Shown piece by piece: positions 1 to 11,350 of a stretch of DNA of 64,000 nucleotides. Origin of the DNA: Papaver somniferum (Eukaryota > Streptophyta > Magnoliopsida > Ranunculales > Papaveraceae); contig NC_039359.1 in assembly GCF_003573695.1 (NCBI RefSeq), positions 155,302,210 through 155,366,209 on the forward strand, in the 5' to 3' direction. The notes below the pieces were generated by a model. That model made no database searches, had not been told where the DNA came from, and was given only the letters and a program-made list of their open reading frames with translations. Every line of letters begins with the position of its first letter. The first letter of the stretch is position 1. The position numbers and the translations under genes are program-made.

Positions 1-338
1 TTGACACTTGGATATTGATTTTTGATACCATCCACGTTATTTCTTATATTCAATCGGTTTCGCAAATACTTACTTCTTTGATTGCAGATTGAATTGAGAA
101 ATTAAGATATAACTATTGGATATACTTTTCTTAAGATTGAGTCTGACTGTCTAGTTGATTCTCTGGAAAGTATATTGGAGTTAGTCCATACAGATTGCTA
201 AGCGAAATATAGGGTGTGGTTGTTAGACCCCGCTTTTCAATTGGTACCAGAGCAGGCAAACACGTATAGCTATATAGACTTCGATTATACACATTTGATA
301 TTTCGAGCTGAGTTTAACTCGCTTACATATTTCGAGAG
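1..338 (+). mobile_element. Chimeric Copia piece: LTR end, PBS, LTR interior
   Basis: Bases 1-239 are the 3' end of a long Copia LTR; the same sequence recurs at 5419-5657 and, more diverged, at the ends of the LTRs finishing at 7714 and 42689. It is followed by a primer binding site (TGGTACCAGAGCAGG, 242-256) and 8 bases of leader. Then, at about 264, the sequence jumps to an interior LTR segment that in the complete 3' LTR lies about 283 bp from its start (compare 40547). The jump falls on a shared CGT. At about 338 the LTR breaks off into unrelated DNA. The left part lies outside the window. Confidence 0.75.
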
Positions 339-689
339 GAGTAAAGGATTTATCCCTCCTGTAGCTTGTTGGTTCAAAAAATTTCCATGAAGATTATCTA
401 TTGTTCATATTTTTCTAGATCTACAAAATTTAGGTTCAAAAATGGAAATTTTATGGAAGAAATCACACTTTCAGGGAGTAACCATCATAAACGATTCAAA
501 GACATGAAAAGAGGGAGAGAAAAAAATTAGTTGTTGTGGTGAAATTTAAGGAAAAAATGAAAGTTTCAGTGGAAGATTTTCATGTTCAGGAGAAGAAGGC
601 AAATGTGAAAGAAGTTAAGGAAGGACAAAGAAAAGATAAGACGCAGATGCTGCAATTTCAATCACAAACAGAAAATTCGCACAGATGGT

Positions 690-1370
690 TCAAGGCTGAG
701 CGAACAACAAATAGGTCACGGGTTCGAATTCACAAAGACACATATTTTTCATTTTCTTCTCATTTGCATGAGAGAATAAAAGAATAAGGAAAAAATTTAT
801 GTGTTAATTTCGCATAGAGGTCCTTGTACAATTGGTCCAGAGAGCATTATGTGTGTTCGTGGTCGCAAGTTCGAATTCGCCTGCGAACATAGTTTTCTTC
901 TTTTTTACAGATAGCGAAAAAATGAATAATTTCGCAATATTGTTTCATTATTTCGTAAATAAGAGGCATCACAATTGGTCATCTGCGAAGTTAATGAGTT
1001 CATGGTCGTGTGATCAAGTCCCAACACAGGTGTATTTTTTTGCACATATATTTCTTTGATTATTTCAAACAAAAGAGAGTTGATGATAATTTTGCAAAGA
1101 AGAAGCTTGCACAGTTGGTCAGAAGGCATGAATGCAAGCAGCAGGTTGCTGGATCAATTCTTGCTTCTCGCATGTTTATTTTTGTTACGCGAAATTTATA
1201 CATAATTGCCTCTCACACAATTGGAATTTGATTACTTCACAAGAACTTTGATTATTTCGCAAGAGAGGGTTAGCATAGTTGGTATGGTGCGAGAATATGC
1301 AAGTAGCAGGTCGCGGGTTCAATTCTTTCCTTTCGCATCTGTTTTTGCTAAGAGACACTTATACTTCATG
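690..1370 (+). repeat. Degenerate tRNA-like repeat units
   Basis: Four or five loosely repeated units of roughly 100-190 bp (around 690-760, 815-900, 965-1050, 1110-1180, 1265-1350). Each has a stretch like 'acaattggtc' or 'catagttggta', which recalls a tRNA A box region. About 40-60 bp later comes a segment like 'gtcgcgggttcaattc', which recalls a B box (GGTTCRANNC). No unit folds cleanly into an acceptor stem by eye, so these are not functional tRNA genes. Decayed tRNA-derived repeats, or a repeat that resembles them by chance, both fit. Confidence 0.4.
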
Positions 1371-1926
1371 CAACGTATTTTTCGCGCGAGATTGACAACA
1401 ACAGCGAATCATATAAAATCTAAGTACCACTTTCCTTGAACATTTTACTTTTATAGAAAATAAAAGACTTTTGATTTGATTTACAAAAAGCTATATAATC
1501 GCAGAATTACAGAAATTTCAGAATTACAAAGATTCCACAATTACAAAATAAACGGAGAAAAATCTCGCACAGATCAATTTATATATTTCTCTTGAAAATT
1601 TGCTTTGTTTCAAATGAGAATGATAGCTAACATGGAGAGTAGTAGGAGGCAAAATAAGACCTTCCATCAAAAGGCTAGTAAGACCTTCCATCAACAGGCT
1701 GCATAAGACCTCATTAGGATCATTTCCATGAAAGATGTTTATCGGATGAGACGAAACAAGTTATACAAAGGAAATCAAAACAAAGAAAAACGATTTGAAC
1801 TTGCAATTAAATGAAAATTTTTAATAAAAGAAATGTATTACAAAGATTTCACAACTACAAAGATTTCAGAATTACAATGTATTAGAATTTATCTTGAATA
1901 TTTATTTTGTTTCAAATGATATAATA

Positions 1927-2075
1927 TTATGAGAATGAAAGAATGAATGAAAGAGATGACAGAAATGAAAGAATGAATGAAAAAGATGACAGAAATGAAA
2001 GAATAAATGAAAGAATAAATGAAAGAGATGACAGAAATGAAAAGATGAATGAGAGAATAAAGAAACGCGAACATT
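1927..2075 (+). repeat. GAATGAAA-type simple repeat
   Basis: Tandem array built from 'gaatgaaagaatgaat' and 'gagatgacagaaat' words, imperfect. It creates open frames on both strands that are low-complexity artefacts. Confidence 0.85.
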
Positions 2076-2689
2076 TCGCAGAAACAAAGAGACGCGAACA
2101 TTTCGCAGAAACGCGAATAAAATTTCGCAGATAGAGGCGAACCTTTATGGCGTACACCCTAGTTCGCGAATAAAATTTCACAAGAGGCAAATGTAAGACC
2201 TAAAGTACGTCATATAAGGGGGTACCTGTTGCATGGCTCAGGGAAAGGCTACACCGCCACCTGAACCTGAGTCATGGAGATTTGGGGTCAATAAAGCCCA
2301 TCCAGGAGAGGTACCTTGGATTTTCAACCTAAGATTTTGCTTTAGGTTGGACGACTAGGGGTCTCTTCTAAAGAGTGAAGAATCTGATCAAGGCGCCGAG
2401 GTACACGGTTGATTCAAGAGTGCCAGCGGCGTCTGTACCGTACCTTGCCATTCTTGACAAGTCTTGGCTTATACTGCACTCGACCCGAAGAAAACCCCAC
2501 TTAGGGTGCAGTCTCGTAACCATAAGACCTATAGGTAAAAAGGACAAGAGGATGCGAAAACAACTGGTTGTTGTTGAGACTGGATGGGGGAGCTAACCTT
2601 GTATGGTAGAAGTACGCCTCCTTGAAGGGGCAACCAGGGGGGAGATAAGGGCGACACCCTCCATCAGGGAGCTGATAAGTGTCTTAAGA

Positions 2690-3013
2690 CGCAAATGTCA
2701 TGAGGCTTTTTACTCGCAAGGGTATTAAGCCTTGTCAAATTTGTGCAACAATTCTGAAGAGACAATAATACTAGAGAAAAAGATAAGACTAGATCAATAG
2801 GTCATTACATGAAAGTGTGAAGACGTCTTGCGATTTCGTCGCAAGACGGAAATGTCATGGGGTTTTATGTTCGCAAGAATATTTAGGCCTGTCATATTGT
2901 CGCAACAATCCTGAAGAGACAATAATACAAAAGAAAAAGTTAAGGCAAGATCAATGGGTTTTTTCATGAAAGTGCAAAGACGTCCTGCAATTTTGTCGCA
3001 ATGACAAGAGGTG
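2690..3013 (+). repeat. Two-copy tandem duplication, unit about 163 bp
   Basis: A unit beginning 'agacgcaaatgtcatg' near 2690 is repeated from about 2853 ('agacggaaatgtcatg'). Both copies run through 'gaagagacaataata' and 'gaaagtg..aagacgtc'. Divergence is moderate, so the duplication predates much of the decay. Confidence 0.7.
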
Positions 3014-3524
3014 GAAAAATAAGACCTTTAACTAGGAAGGAAAAATAAGACCACATAAGAAAATGAGTAAGCAAGTAAGCTTGCGAGAATGATTATATGT
3101 AAGAAAACAAGCTTGCGAATATGTATATGGAAATGAAACTGAGGCAGTGAAAATGCCCCAGACTTGATATTATGATGATACTGTTATGAGATACTAATAG
3201 TGCAGGAAAGAGGGAAGATGAAAAACAATTAAGAACTTGTGAAGAACAATAACTACAGGAAGAAGAATGCATACACTAAAGAAAAAGGCAGAGAAATGAA
3301 GAATGGAAGCAATTTAGAGCTACATCAATTTTAGACGTCAAAATGAGCTAAGTAACACAAACATTAACTATACATTGCAATAGATAAGATTTCTCATCAT
3401 ACAAGCATCATACTCGCATCATAAAAGCATTGCATAAGCATTTCATGGCATAAACATCGCATACACATTTCATAACATAATCATCATATAAGCATTATAT
3501 TCGCATAAGTACTTTACAAAATTG

Positions 3525-3715
3525 TACGGAATAATATTGCAGAATTTCGCAATAATATCGCAGAATTTAGCAGAATTATTCAGGATTATTCAGAATTTCA
3601 CAGGATTAGTCAAGAATTTCGCAAGATTATTCAGAACTTCACAGAATGATTCAGAATTTCGCAGAATGATTCAAAATTTCGTAGAATGTGTCAGAATTTC
3701 GCAGAATATGATTCT
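3525..3715 (+). repeat. CAGAATT-rich short tandem repeat
   Basis: About a dozen imperfect copies of a 15-18 bp unit such as 'gattcagaatttcgca'. The 79-residue frame over it (3522-3761) reads as the matching peptide repeat and is not a gene. Confidence 0.75.
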
Positions 3716-4531
3716 TCCAAATGATGTGATTATCTCGATCAATTATTTCGCACAATTATAAGCAACTTGAAGAGATTATACTATTGAATAAGCACAAAAC
3801 ATGAGACAGAGGCAAAGATAAGAATAAGGAAACAATTCGCACATTCAACATTTTCTCAAGGATTCTACCCTCATAGATAAAGAACAGAGGCAACTATGGA
3901 TTACCAAGAAAATATTTTATGTTCTTTATCTCCTCGGAAAGAATCATTCCCAAAGTGGACGTTCGCTAATGAACAATAAGAATCCTCACCAAAAATAGAG
4001 TAATAATTTCGCACGAATAGAGGCAATACTTATTATTCAAGGACAAATACTTCTTATTTACTTCGCAGAGTTCTTCTTATATTTCGAGGATTAAGTACTT
4101 TTTATACTTCATCAAGGATACTTCATACTTCGCATACTTCAAGGGTTGATACTTCTTATTTACTTCGCAACGTTCCATAACTTCACAAAAGTATAGAGGC
4201 AAGTACGTACTTTTCAAGTCCGATATTCTTTCGCTCGTTCCTCCAACAACTACAACAAGGTGGATTTTTTCTTAAAGATCGTTTTTTAAGCAATATTCAA
4301 GAAAAAAGAGGCAAGATGTAGGATCAGAATCTCGCACAGAAGAATATGCTTGCGAAATTATTAGCAACACATCGCGAAGACATCGCAGGATGATTTCAGA
4401 AATGACATAACAGATGACATCAACTTAAACATGAGAAAAGTTTGATGATCTTGCAAAAATTAGGAATGTTGCGAATGTCACATTTGTAAGCTTACGAAAA
4501 TACCGCAAGCCAGATCCGAAATTAGGGGAAA

Positions 4532-4927
4532 TGTTAGATGTACATTAGCTGTCATACACTATGTAAACACCTATATAAAGAGAAAGGCAAGAGAGATAAA
4601 GGGATAGATAATCAGAAAGAGAGACACACTTTAGGAGAGGATACATTCTGTAGAGAGATAAAGTAGAATTGGTTGTATTATTATTATCTCCTTCTTCTTC
4701 CTCCATCAAGAACTTAGAGCTTCAAATACTCATTAATGGAGTCTCCATGTAATCAAGATGTAATTACAAATAATCATAGTAAAACCTAACCCCGTGGATG
4801 TAGATCAAATTGATCGAACCACGTAAACCTTGTGTCTTTTTACAATTTTAGCATTCTTATCATCATTTTTATGTTTAGATCTACGAATTATTACAAGGGG
4901 TGTGTTGTAGGATTTCCTGCAACTACA
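4532..4927 (+). mobile_element. LTR of the Gypsy-like element
   Basis: Begins TGTTAGATG directly after the purine-rich tract 'attaggggaaa' (4521-4531), has a TATA box CTATATAAAG at 4571-4580, and ends about ...ACTACA at 4927, where Copia LTR sequence resumes ('atcaccttgatttatc'). The 3' end could instead be ...CTGCA at about 4921. No matching 5' LTR is present in the window. Confidence 0.55.
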
Positions 4928-5682
4928 ATCACCTTGATTTATCAAAACACAGAACAAAACTCATAGGTATATCTGTGGGAGACAGATTTATCTATTCCAT
5001 AGACTTTTCCATGTGAGACAGATTGGTTTATCAATTCTTGGACTTTGGGTCGTAGAAACTCGTAGTTGTGGGTGAGATCAGCTAAGGGAATCAAGTGCAA
5101 TGAATCCGGCTTGGTTCTAGAAGAGTAAGGAACGCGACTATACCTTGATCAGTGTGAGATTGGTTAGGGCTCAACTACATTCCAGTCCGAAGTTAACTTG
5201 TCGTGGACTAGTGTTTGTAGCGGCTTAATACACTGTGGTGTTCAAATCTAGACTAGGTCCCGGGGTTTTTCTGCATTTGCGGTTTCCTCGTTAACAAAAT
5301 TTCTGGTGTCTGTGTTATTTCTTTTCCGCATTATATTTGTTTATATAATTGAAATATCACATGTTGTGTGTAAGTTCAATTAATTGTGAATCCAACCTTT
5401 GGTTGTTGATTATATTGATTGACACTTGGATATTGATTTTTGATACCATCCACGTTATTTCTTATGTTCAATCGGTTTCGCAAATACTTACTTCTTTGAT
5501 TGCAGATTGAATTGAGAAATTAAGATATAACTATTGGATATACTTTTCTTAAGATTGAGTCTGACTATCTAGTTGATTCTCTGGAAAGTATATTGGAGTT
5601 AGTCCATACAGATTGCTAAGCGAAATATAGGGTGTGGTTGTTAGACCCCGCTTTTCAATTGGTACCAGAGCAGGCAAACACG
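4928..5682 (+). mobile_element. Copia LTR 3' part plus PBS
   Basis: From 'atcaccttgatttatc' to ...TTTTCA at 5657 this matches the last ~730 bp of the Copia 3' LTR (from about 41957). A PBS follows (TGGTACCAGAGCAGG, 5660-5674). Positions 5419-5756 repeat positions 1-338 almost exactly, including the chimeric PBS-to-LTR junction at 5682/5683. Confidence 0.75.
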
Positions 5683-6027
5683 TATAGCTATATAGGCTTC
5701 GATTATACACATTTGATATTTCGAGCTGAGTTTAACTCGCTTACATATTTCGAGAAATATGTGTTGGTAAGCTTTCGCTTTAACCAAGTTCATCTTATAT
5801 TCTTGATGAAAGTCAACAGATGATTATGTGAAAATCGCCTTGTAACATCTCACATGATTTGTGTGAGACAGTCATTCGATGTAGACTCAGAATATTTCGT
5901 ATGGATAATTCGATCACTTGAAAATTGCTTTGAAGCTAATAGTTTGTGTGAGACAGCTATGGTCGTATACTAAGAATGTTTCAATGATTGAAATGGGAGT
6001 TTAGAACAATTAACCATGATTGGATAT

Positions 6028-6275
6028 AGCACAATGTGCGTACTTGTATGCTAACTGTTGCAAGTTATTCCATGTCCGGGAACCATAGTATGCATACCCG
6101 TATGCGTACTGGTTGGTTAATGAAAATCCGGGAACTTAGTATTAATATCGGTATGTGTACTGGCGTGAGTTTCAAGTTCCGGAAATTCAACTGAGTTTGG
6201 AAGGTATCCGTACCTGTTCGCATACTAGAGAACCCAAACTAAGTCCGGATACTTAGGTATGCGTTCCCGTTTGCA
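6028..6275 (+). repeat. Cluster of TATGCGTAC-like motifs in the Copia LTR
   Basis: Eight or more variants of 'tatgcgtac' / 'tatgcatac' occur in about 250 bp, roughly 480-720 bp upstream of the TATA box. The 3' LTR has the matching cluster at about 40900-41125. Their position in U3 suggests repeated promoter elements, but this is inference. Confidence 0.55.
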
Positions 6276-6751
6276 TACTTGAGTAGGTTATGTTCTAAAA
6301 TTGGTTTGTTCATGAACTAATACATTTATATAATAAGGAATGCAATCTTTTGCAAACCGTCGCTATAATGTTCATGAATTGATTCGAGTGAATCAAAATC
6401 GATTTTGCTTCAATTGTGTCTTGTATACTTCTATGAGAATATAAACAATTGAACAACTCTAGAACTAGTTTCATTTGAGTCATTTGAACTAGTTATGGTT
6501 ATATGAATATGGTTGATATGAAAGTGTTCATATGGCTAACTTTGGTTAATTATTGTTGAGCCAACAACGTGTACAGGTTTAGGTACGGTGTCTCATATCT
6601 AAATGAAGTCACTTTTCATTTGTGTGTAACAAGCTAAGTTCGATATAACGGTTGAAAGATATTAGCTTGAGTCTAATCAGGTTTTCTGTAACGATGAATA
6701 TTGAATGCTTTGTTACCAAAGTAACATTGATTGCAAACCCTGATTTGAAGA

Positions 6752-6762
6752 CTATATAAAGG
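6752..6762 (+). promoter_or_regulatory. TATA box of Copia 5' LTR
   Basis: CTATATAAAGG, conserved at 41553-41563 in the 3' LTR (CTATATAAATG). It lies about 960 bp before the LTR end, so U3 is long. Confidence 0.6.
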
Positions 6763-7716
6763 AGAACTCTAGCAACTGGGAAACCTAATACCCACACCTC
6801 CTGTGTGATACTAGTTGCGACTAGAGTCGATTCTCCTTTAACCTTAGGTTTTTCCAAAATCCAGTAGGTTAACGACTTGAAGACTTCATTGGGATTGTGA
6901 TTCCACAATATCTTGCTTCACTACCATACGATTAAGATTATTGTGTGATGATTGATATTACTAGGATGTTCTTCGGGAATATAAGTCCGGTGTATCAATT
7001 AGTTATTGTCACCTTGATTTATCAAAAGACGGAACAAAACTCATAGGTATATCTGTGGGAGACATATTTATCTATTCAATAGAATTTTCTGTGTGAGACA
7101 GATTGGTTTATCAAGTCTTTGAATTTGGGTCGTAGCAACTCTTAGTTGTGGGTGAAATCAGCTAAGGGAATCAAGTGCGCAGAATCCGGCGTGGTTCCAG
7201 AGGCGTAAGGATCGCTATTGTACCTTGATCAGTGTGAGATTGGGTAGGGCTCAACTACATTCCAGGCCGAAGTTAACTTGTAGTAGGCTGGTTTATGTAG
7301 CGCCTTAATACAATGTGGTGTTCAAATCAGTACTAGGTCCCGGGGTTTTTCTGCATTTGTGGTTTCCTTGTTAACAAAATTTCTGGTGTCTGTGTTATTT
7401 CTTTTCCGCATCATAGGTTGTGCGTAAATTCAATCAATTGTGAATCCAACCTTTGGTTGTTGATTATATTGATTAACACTTGGATATTGGTTTTTGATAC
7501 CGTCTAAGTTATTTCTTATATTCGAATGGGGCTCGCAAATTCTTATTTTTTTGGTTGCAGATTGAATTGAGCAATTGAGATATAACTCTTGGATATACTT
7601 TTCTTAAGATTGAGTATGACTGTCTAGTTGATTTTCTTGAAAGTATATTGGTGTTAGTCCATACAGATTGCTAAGAGAAATATTGGGTGTGGCTGTTAGA
7701 CCCCCGGTTTTTCAAT

Positions 7717-7731
7717 TGGTATCAGAGCAGG
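7717..7731 (+). other. Primer binding site, initiator Met tRNA type
   Basis: TGGTATCAGAGCAGG begins 3 bases after the LTR end (CA at 7714), as in most plant Copia elements. Confidence 0.85.
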
Positions 7732-7780
7732 CAAACACGTTTAAGACCTCATAAGTCTGTGTTTCTAGCGATATGACTCT

Positions 7781-8299
7781 ATGGATAGTAAAGTCTCGAT
7801 AAACGCTTCACCAGTATTTAACTCTGTTCTAAGAGAAAATTCTGAAGAGCTGGTTATTCTCCAGAAGAAGTTGGATGAAGAAATCTGGATCAATTCTGAT
7901 CTTATTGCAGAAATTGCAAAGTATAAGGATTTGAAGTCTGTCAAAGTTACTTGAATGTATTTGAATAACTCCTTTAATTCTTCTCTGAAGAATTGTCGCA
8001 AGTCAGGGGATAAGCGAGGTTTCGGCTTTGTGAAACCTGATAAGACTCAGAACTACTTAGATGAGTTTAAAGATGTTGGTTCATGTATGTTCTGGGATTT
8101 TCACAATCATTTTCAACATACATGTACATCTTTTAGGAAAAGTTTAAAGGTTGCGAGTAATCTTCATAAGAAAGTTGAACAACTGTTTACTTCTCTAAAA
8201 AGGTGTACAAGTCTAACAAGAAATCCCAAACAGGATAGTAGTGTTAGTATGGGAGCTTTTGCTCTAAAATCAACATCACCCTTTTCAATGGTTTCATGA
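7781..8299 (+). pseudogene. Copia gag remnant (C-terminal part)
   Basis: Starting at ATG 7781 the frame reads a charged, probably coiled-coil stretch (ILQKKLDEEIW, LIAEIAKYKD), is cut by TGA at 7952-7954, and continues in frame to 8299 with SGDKRGFGF, a motif typical of the C-terminal third of SIRE-type gag. The N-terminal capsid domain is absent: only about 50 bases separate the PBS from this segment, so most of gag was deleted. No intact CCHC zinc knuckle is visible (only C..C then H around 8090-8125). The frame changes by one base near 8285 where pol begins. Confidence 0.65.
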
Positions 8300-11200
8300 T
8301 AGTGGACGACATATGACTGGATATATTTCGTGGTTTGTGAATTCAAGCGACTTTGAAGGAGGTCCTGTTACATTCGGAGATGGGAGTTGTTGCTACATAA
8401 GCAAGAAGGGGATAATCAAAATTCCTGGCGTTCCTGAAATCTATGATGTAGTATACGTTAAAGGTATGACTGCAAACCTTCTTTCTGTTAGTCAAATTTG
8501 TGACGAAGGACATAAAGTTGTCTTCAATGCAAATGGATGTGACATTGTAGATAAAACTGGAAAAGTAATTTTTCAGGGAACTCGTGGTAAAAATAATTGT
8601 TATCTTCTTGATACTCAGTTTAGTAATTGTTGCAATTTGACTAAGGTGGAATCTACACATCTTTGGCATGAGCGTTTTGGTCACATCAATTATCGCCTTC
8701 TAACTAAGATTATTAACAAAGAACTTCTTAGAGGCGTTCCCAAAATCAATACAAAGATTAATGGTGTACGTGGTGCCTGTCAAAAGGGTAAACAAACGAA
8801 AGTTCCACATAAATCATCTCGAGATATTCTCACTAAATCTCCACTTTATTTAATTCATATGAATCTCTTCGGTCATATTCAACAACCTACGGTTTCTAAG
8901 AAGAAGTATGCTTTAGTTATGGTAGATGATTACACCAGATTCACTTGGATGGATTCTTTAGCTCATAAGAATGAAACCCTTGGTAAATTCAGGATTATTG
9001 TTAATATAATCCAGAATGAACAAGGTCGCAAACTAAAGAAAATTAGAAGCGACCGTTGAACTGAATTCTAGGACACTAAAGTGTTTGAATTTTGTGACAA
9101 ACTGGGTATTATTCAACAATATTCACCACCCATTACTCCTCAAGATAATGGAGTTGCAGAAAGGAAGAATATGAACATTCAGGAAATGGCTAGGGTAATA
9201 CTCCATAACAAAAACTTACCGTTAAAGTTTTGGGGAGAAGCTATTTTCACAAAATGTTATTTGATCAAACGAGTATACCTATGGTCGAAAAACCTAAACA
9301 CCCCTTATGAGTTGTGGTACGGTAGGAAGCCCAACTTACATTATCTCAGAGTTTTTGGAAGTAAGTGCTACATTCTGAAAGATCGATAACAGAAAGGGAA
9401 ATTTGACTCTAAAAGTGATGAAGGCATCTTTCTTGGCTATGCATCTGATAGTCGTGGTTTTCGAGTATTCAATCTCAGAACCCAAGTTATGATGGAATCT
9501 GCAAACTTCATCATTGATGTTCTGAGCAATTTTCGTCATGATAACCCTCCTGATGAATTGCCTCCAACTGAGACAATTGAGAAAGTCAAGGAAATCCCAG
9601 AATCAGTTGAAGTTGTTCCAACAGTCACTGATCCTGATATTTCCAGTGACGAGGAAAAGAGCACTGATCAGGAAATTCCTGTTGAACAAGAACATGTTCC
9701 TCCACGACACCTCTGGGTTCAAAGGAATCATATACTAATAGTACTACTAGAGGAAAAGATTCTACAGCTAAGACAAGAGGGCAACTTCAAAATATTTGCA
9801 ATTTTGGTTGTTATCTTTCGCAAGTAGAACCCAGGAATATTAATGAAGCTCTTAGCGATCCCTTTTGGGTGAATGCAATGCATGAAGAGTTAAATCAATT
9901 TCAAAGACAAGGTGTATGTGAACTTGTACCTTGTCCCTCCAATATCAATATTGTTGGTACCAAATGGATATTCAAGAACAAGTCTGACGAATTTGATACC
10001 ATTGTAAGAAATAAAGCCAGACTTGTCGCTCAAGGATATTCACAGATTGAAGGTATCGACTTTGACGAAACCTTTGCTCCTGTGGCACGCCTTGAGACCA
10101 TTCGGTTGTTATTAGCTCATGCTTGTTTTCTTAAAGTTAAGTTGTTTCAAATGGACATAAAATACGCGTTCCTAAACGAAAATTTAAAGGAAGAGGTCTA
10201 TGTTGCTCAACCAAAGGGATTTGAAAATCCTGACATCCCAAATCATGTCCTTAAGCTCAAAAAGGCATTATATGGGTTGAAACAAGCACCTCATGCCTGG
10301 TTCAAAAAACTAATTACTTCCCTTCTCAAGAAAGATTTTTCGAGAGGTGGAGATGATAAAACCTTGTTTACCAAGTGGAGTGGGAAAGATGTTGTCATTG
10401 CTCAAGTTTATGTAGATGATATCATCTACGGATCGACTTCTGAGAAACTTGCAAAAGATTTTCAAGTCTCTCTTGGTAAGGAGTTTGAAATGAGCAATGT
10501 TGGTGAATTAAAATTCATTTTAGGATTAAAGATTCAACAATATAAGGATGGAATTTACTTATCTCAAGAAAAATATGCTAAGGATCTTGTGACAAGGTTC
10601 GGTCTTGATAAGTCAACTCCGAAACTGACACCTATGCCCACTACTGGTAACTACATCGATATGAAAAAGGAGTAAATGTGGATCAAAAGCTTTATCGATC
10701 TATCATTGGAAGCCTCTTATATCTTACAGATACTAGACCTGATATTGCTTTTAGTGTTGGTTGTTTTGCTAGATTTCAGGCTAATCCAAAGGAATCTCAT
10801 CTTACAGCGACAAAGAGGATCATGCGGTATATCCAACACACTATCGGGTATGGTCTATCTTTACTTTTGATACTTACACTGATCTCACTGCCTATTCAGA
10901 TGCAGATTGGGAAGGATGTGTGGAAGACAGAAAGAGTACTTTAGGAGGATTTTATTATGTTGGTTTGAATCTTGTGGAATGGCATAGCAAGAAACAAAAC
11001 TCTCAATCCGTATCTACATGCGAGGCAGAATACATTACTGCAGGTTCGTGTTGTACTCAACTTCTATGGATGAAACAAATGCTTGCTGATTATAGAATTG
11101 ACATTGGTATAATGAAAATCTTTTGTAACAAATCAAGTGCGATTCGCATCACTGAGAATCCTGTTGAGCACTCAGAACTAAGGACATTGACATAAGGTAT

Positions 11201-11350
11201 CATTTTATTAGAGATATCTATGAAAATGGTGTTATCAATATGGAATTTGTTCCTTCCGAATAACAATTGGCTGATATTCTCACCAAAACTTTAGATACTG
11301 CTATGTTTCAACACTTACGACAGTCTATTGGTGTTGTTTTATTTCATTAG
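8285..11350 (+). pseudogene. pol: Copia pol: protease, integrase, RT, RNase H (broken)
   Basis: Domain order is that of Copia. Protease has the active-site motif DSGRHMTG at about 8301. GAG-pre-integrase and the zinc site (HLWHERFGH ... GACQKGK) lie at 8650-8800; one expected cysteine of the HHCC site reads arginine (VRGAC). In the integrase core the first catalytic aspartate is asparagine (MNLFG, codon 8862-8864), the second is followed at once by a TGA (RSDR*, 9057-9059), and the glutamate is kept (GVAERKN). RT (9869-10675) keeps YVDD. RNase H (10678-11195) ends with STCEAEYITAG. Further breaks: TAA at 9387-9389, a frameshift near 9800, one in an A-run near 10660, one near 10865, and stops after 11193. 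A dead copy with all parts recognisable. Confidence 0.85.

Larger units (their letters stand above)
339..4927 (+). mobile_element. Truncated Gypsy-like LTR element, non-coding body
   Basis: About 4.6 kb of foreign DNA sits between two non-adjacent segments of the Copia LTR. Its right end is a plausible 396 bp LTR (4532-4927) with a purine-rich tract before it, so the body would be the 3' internal region of an element whose 5' LTR and coding part are lost. I see no gag or pol; the longest frames (for example 536-787, 2375-2596) look like chance ORFs. The body is rich in 'ttcgca' words and in short tandem repeats listed separately. The Gypsy assignment rests on LTR style only, so the family is uncertain. 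Confidence 0.5.
5683..7714 (+). mobile_element. 5' LTR of the SIRE-like Copia (start missing)
   Basis: Matches 40547-42689 of the 3' LTR. The first ~283 bp are absent: the LTR joins directly to a PBS of another copy at 5682. It also lacks about 160 bp relative to the 3' LTR (present at about 41702-41865), with TGTGA at both deletion ends. It ends ...TTTTTCA at 7714, just before the PBS. Confidence 0.8.

Noticed and set aside
1889..2190. Ser/Phe/Ile-rich ORFs on both strands
   Set aside because: Low-complexity readings of the GAATGAAA repeat.
2375..2596. 73-residue plus-strand ORF in the Gypsy-like body
   Set aside because: No recognisable domain; surrounding DNA is non-coding repeat.
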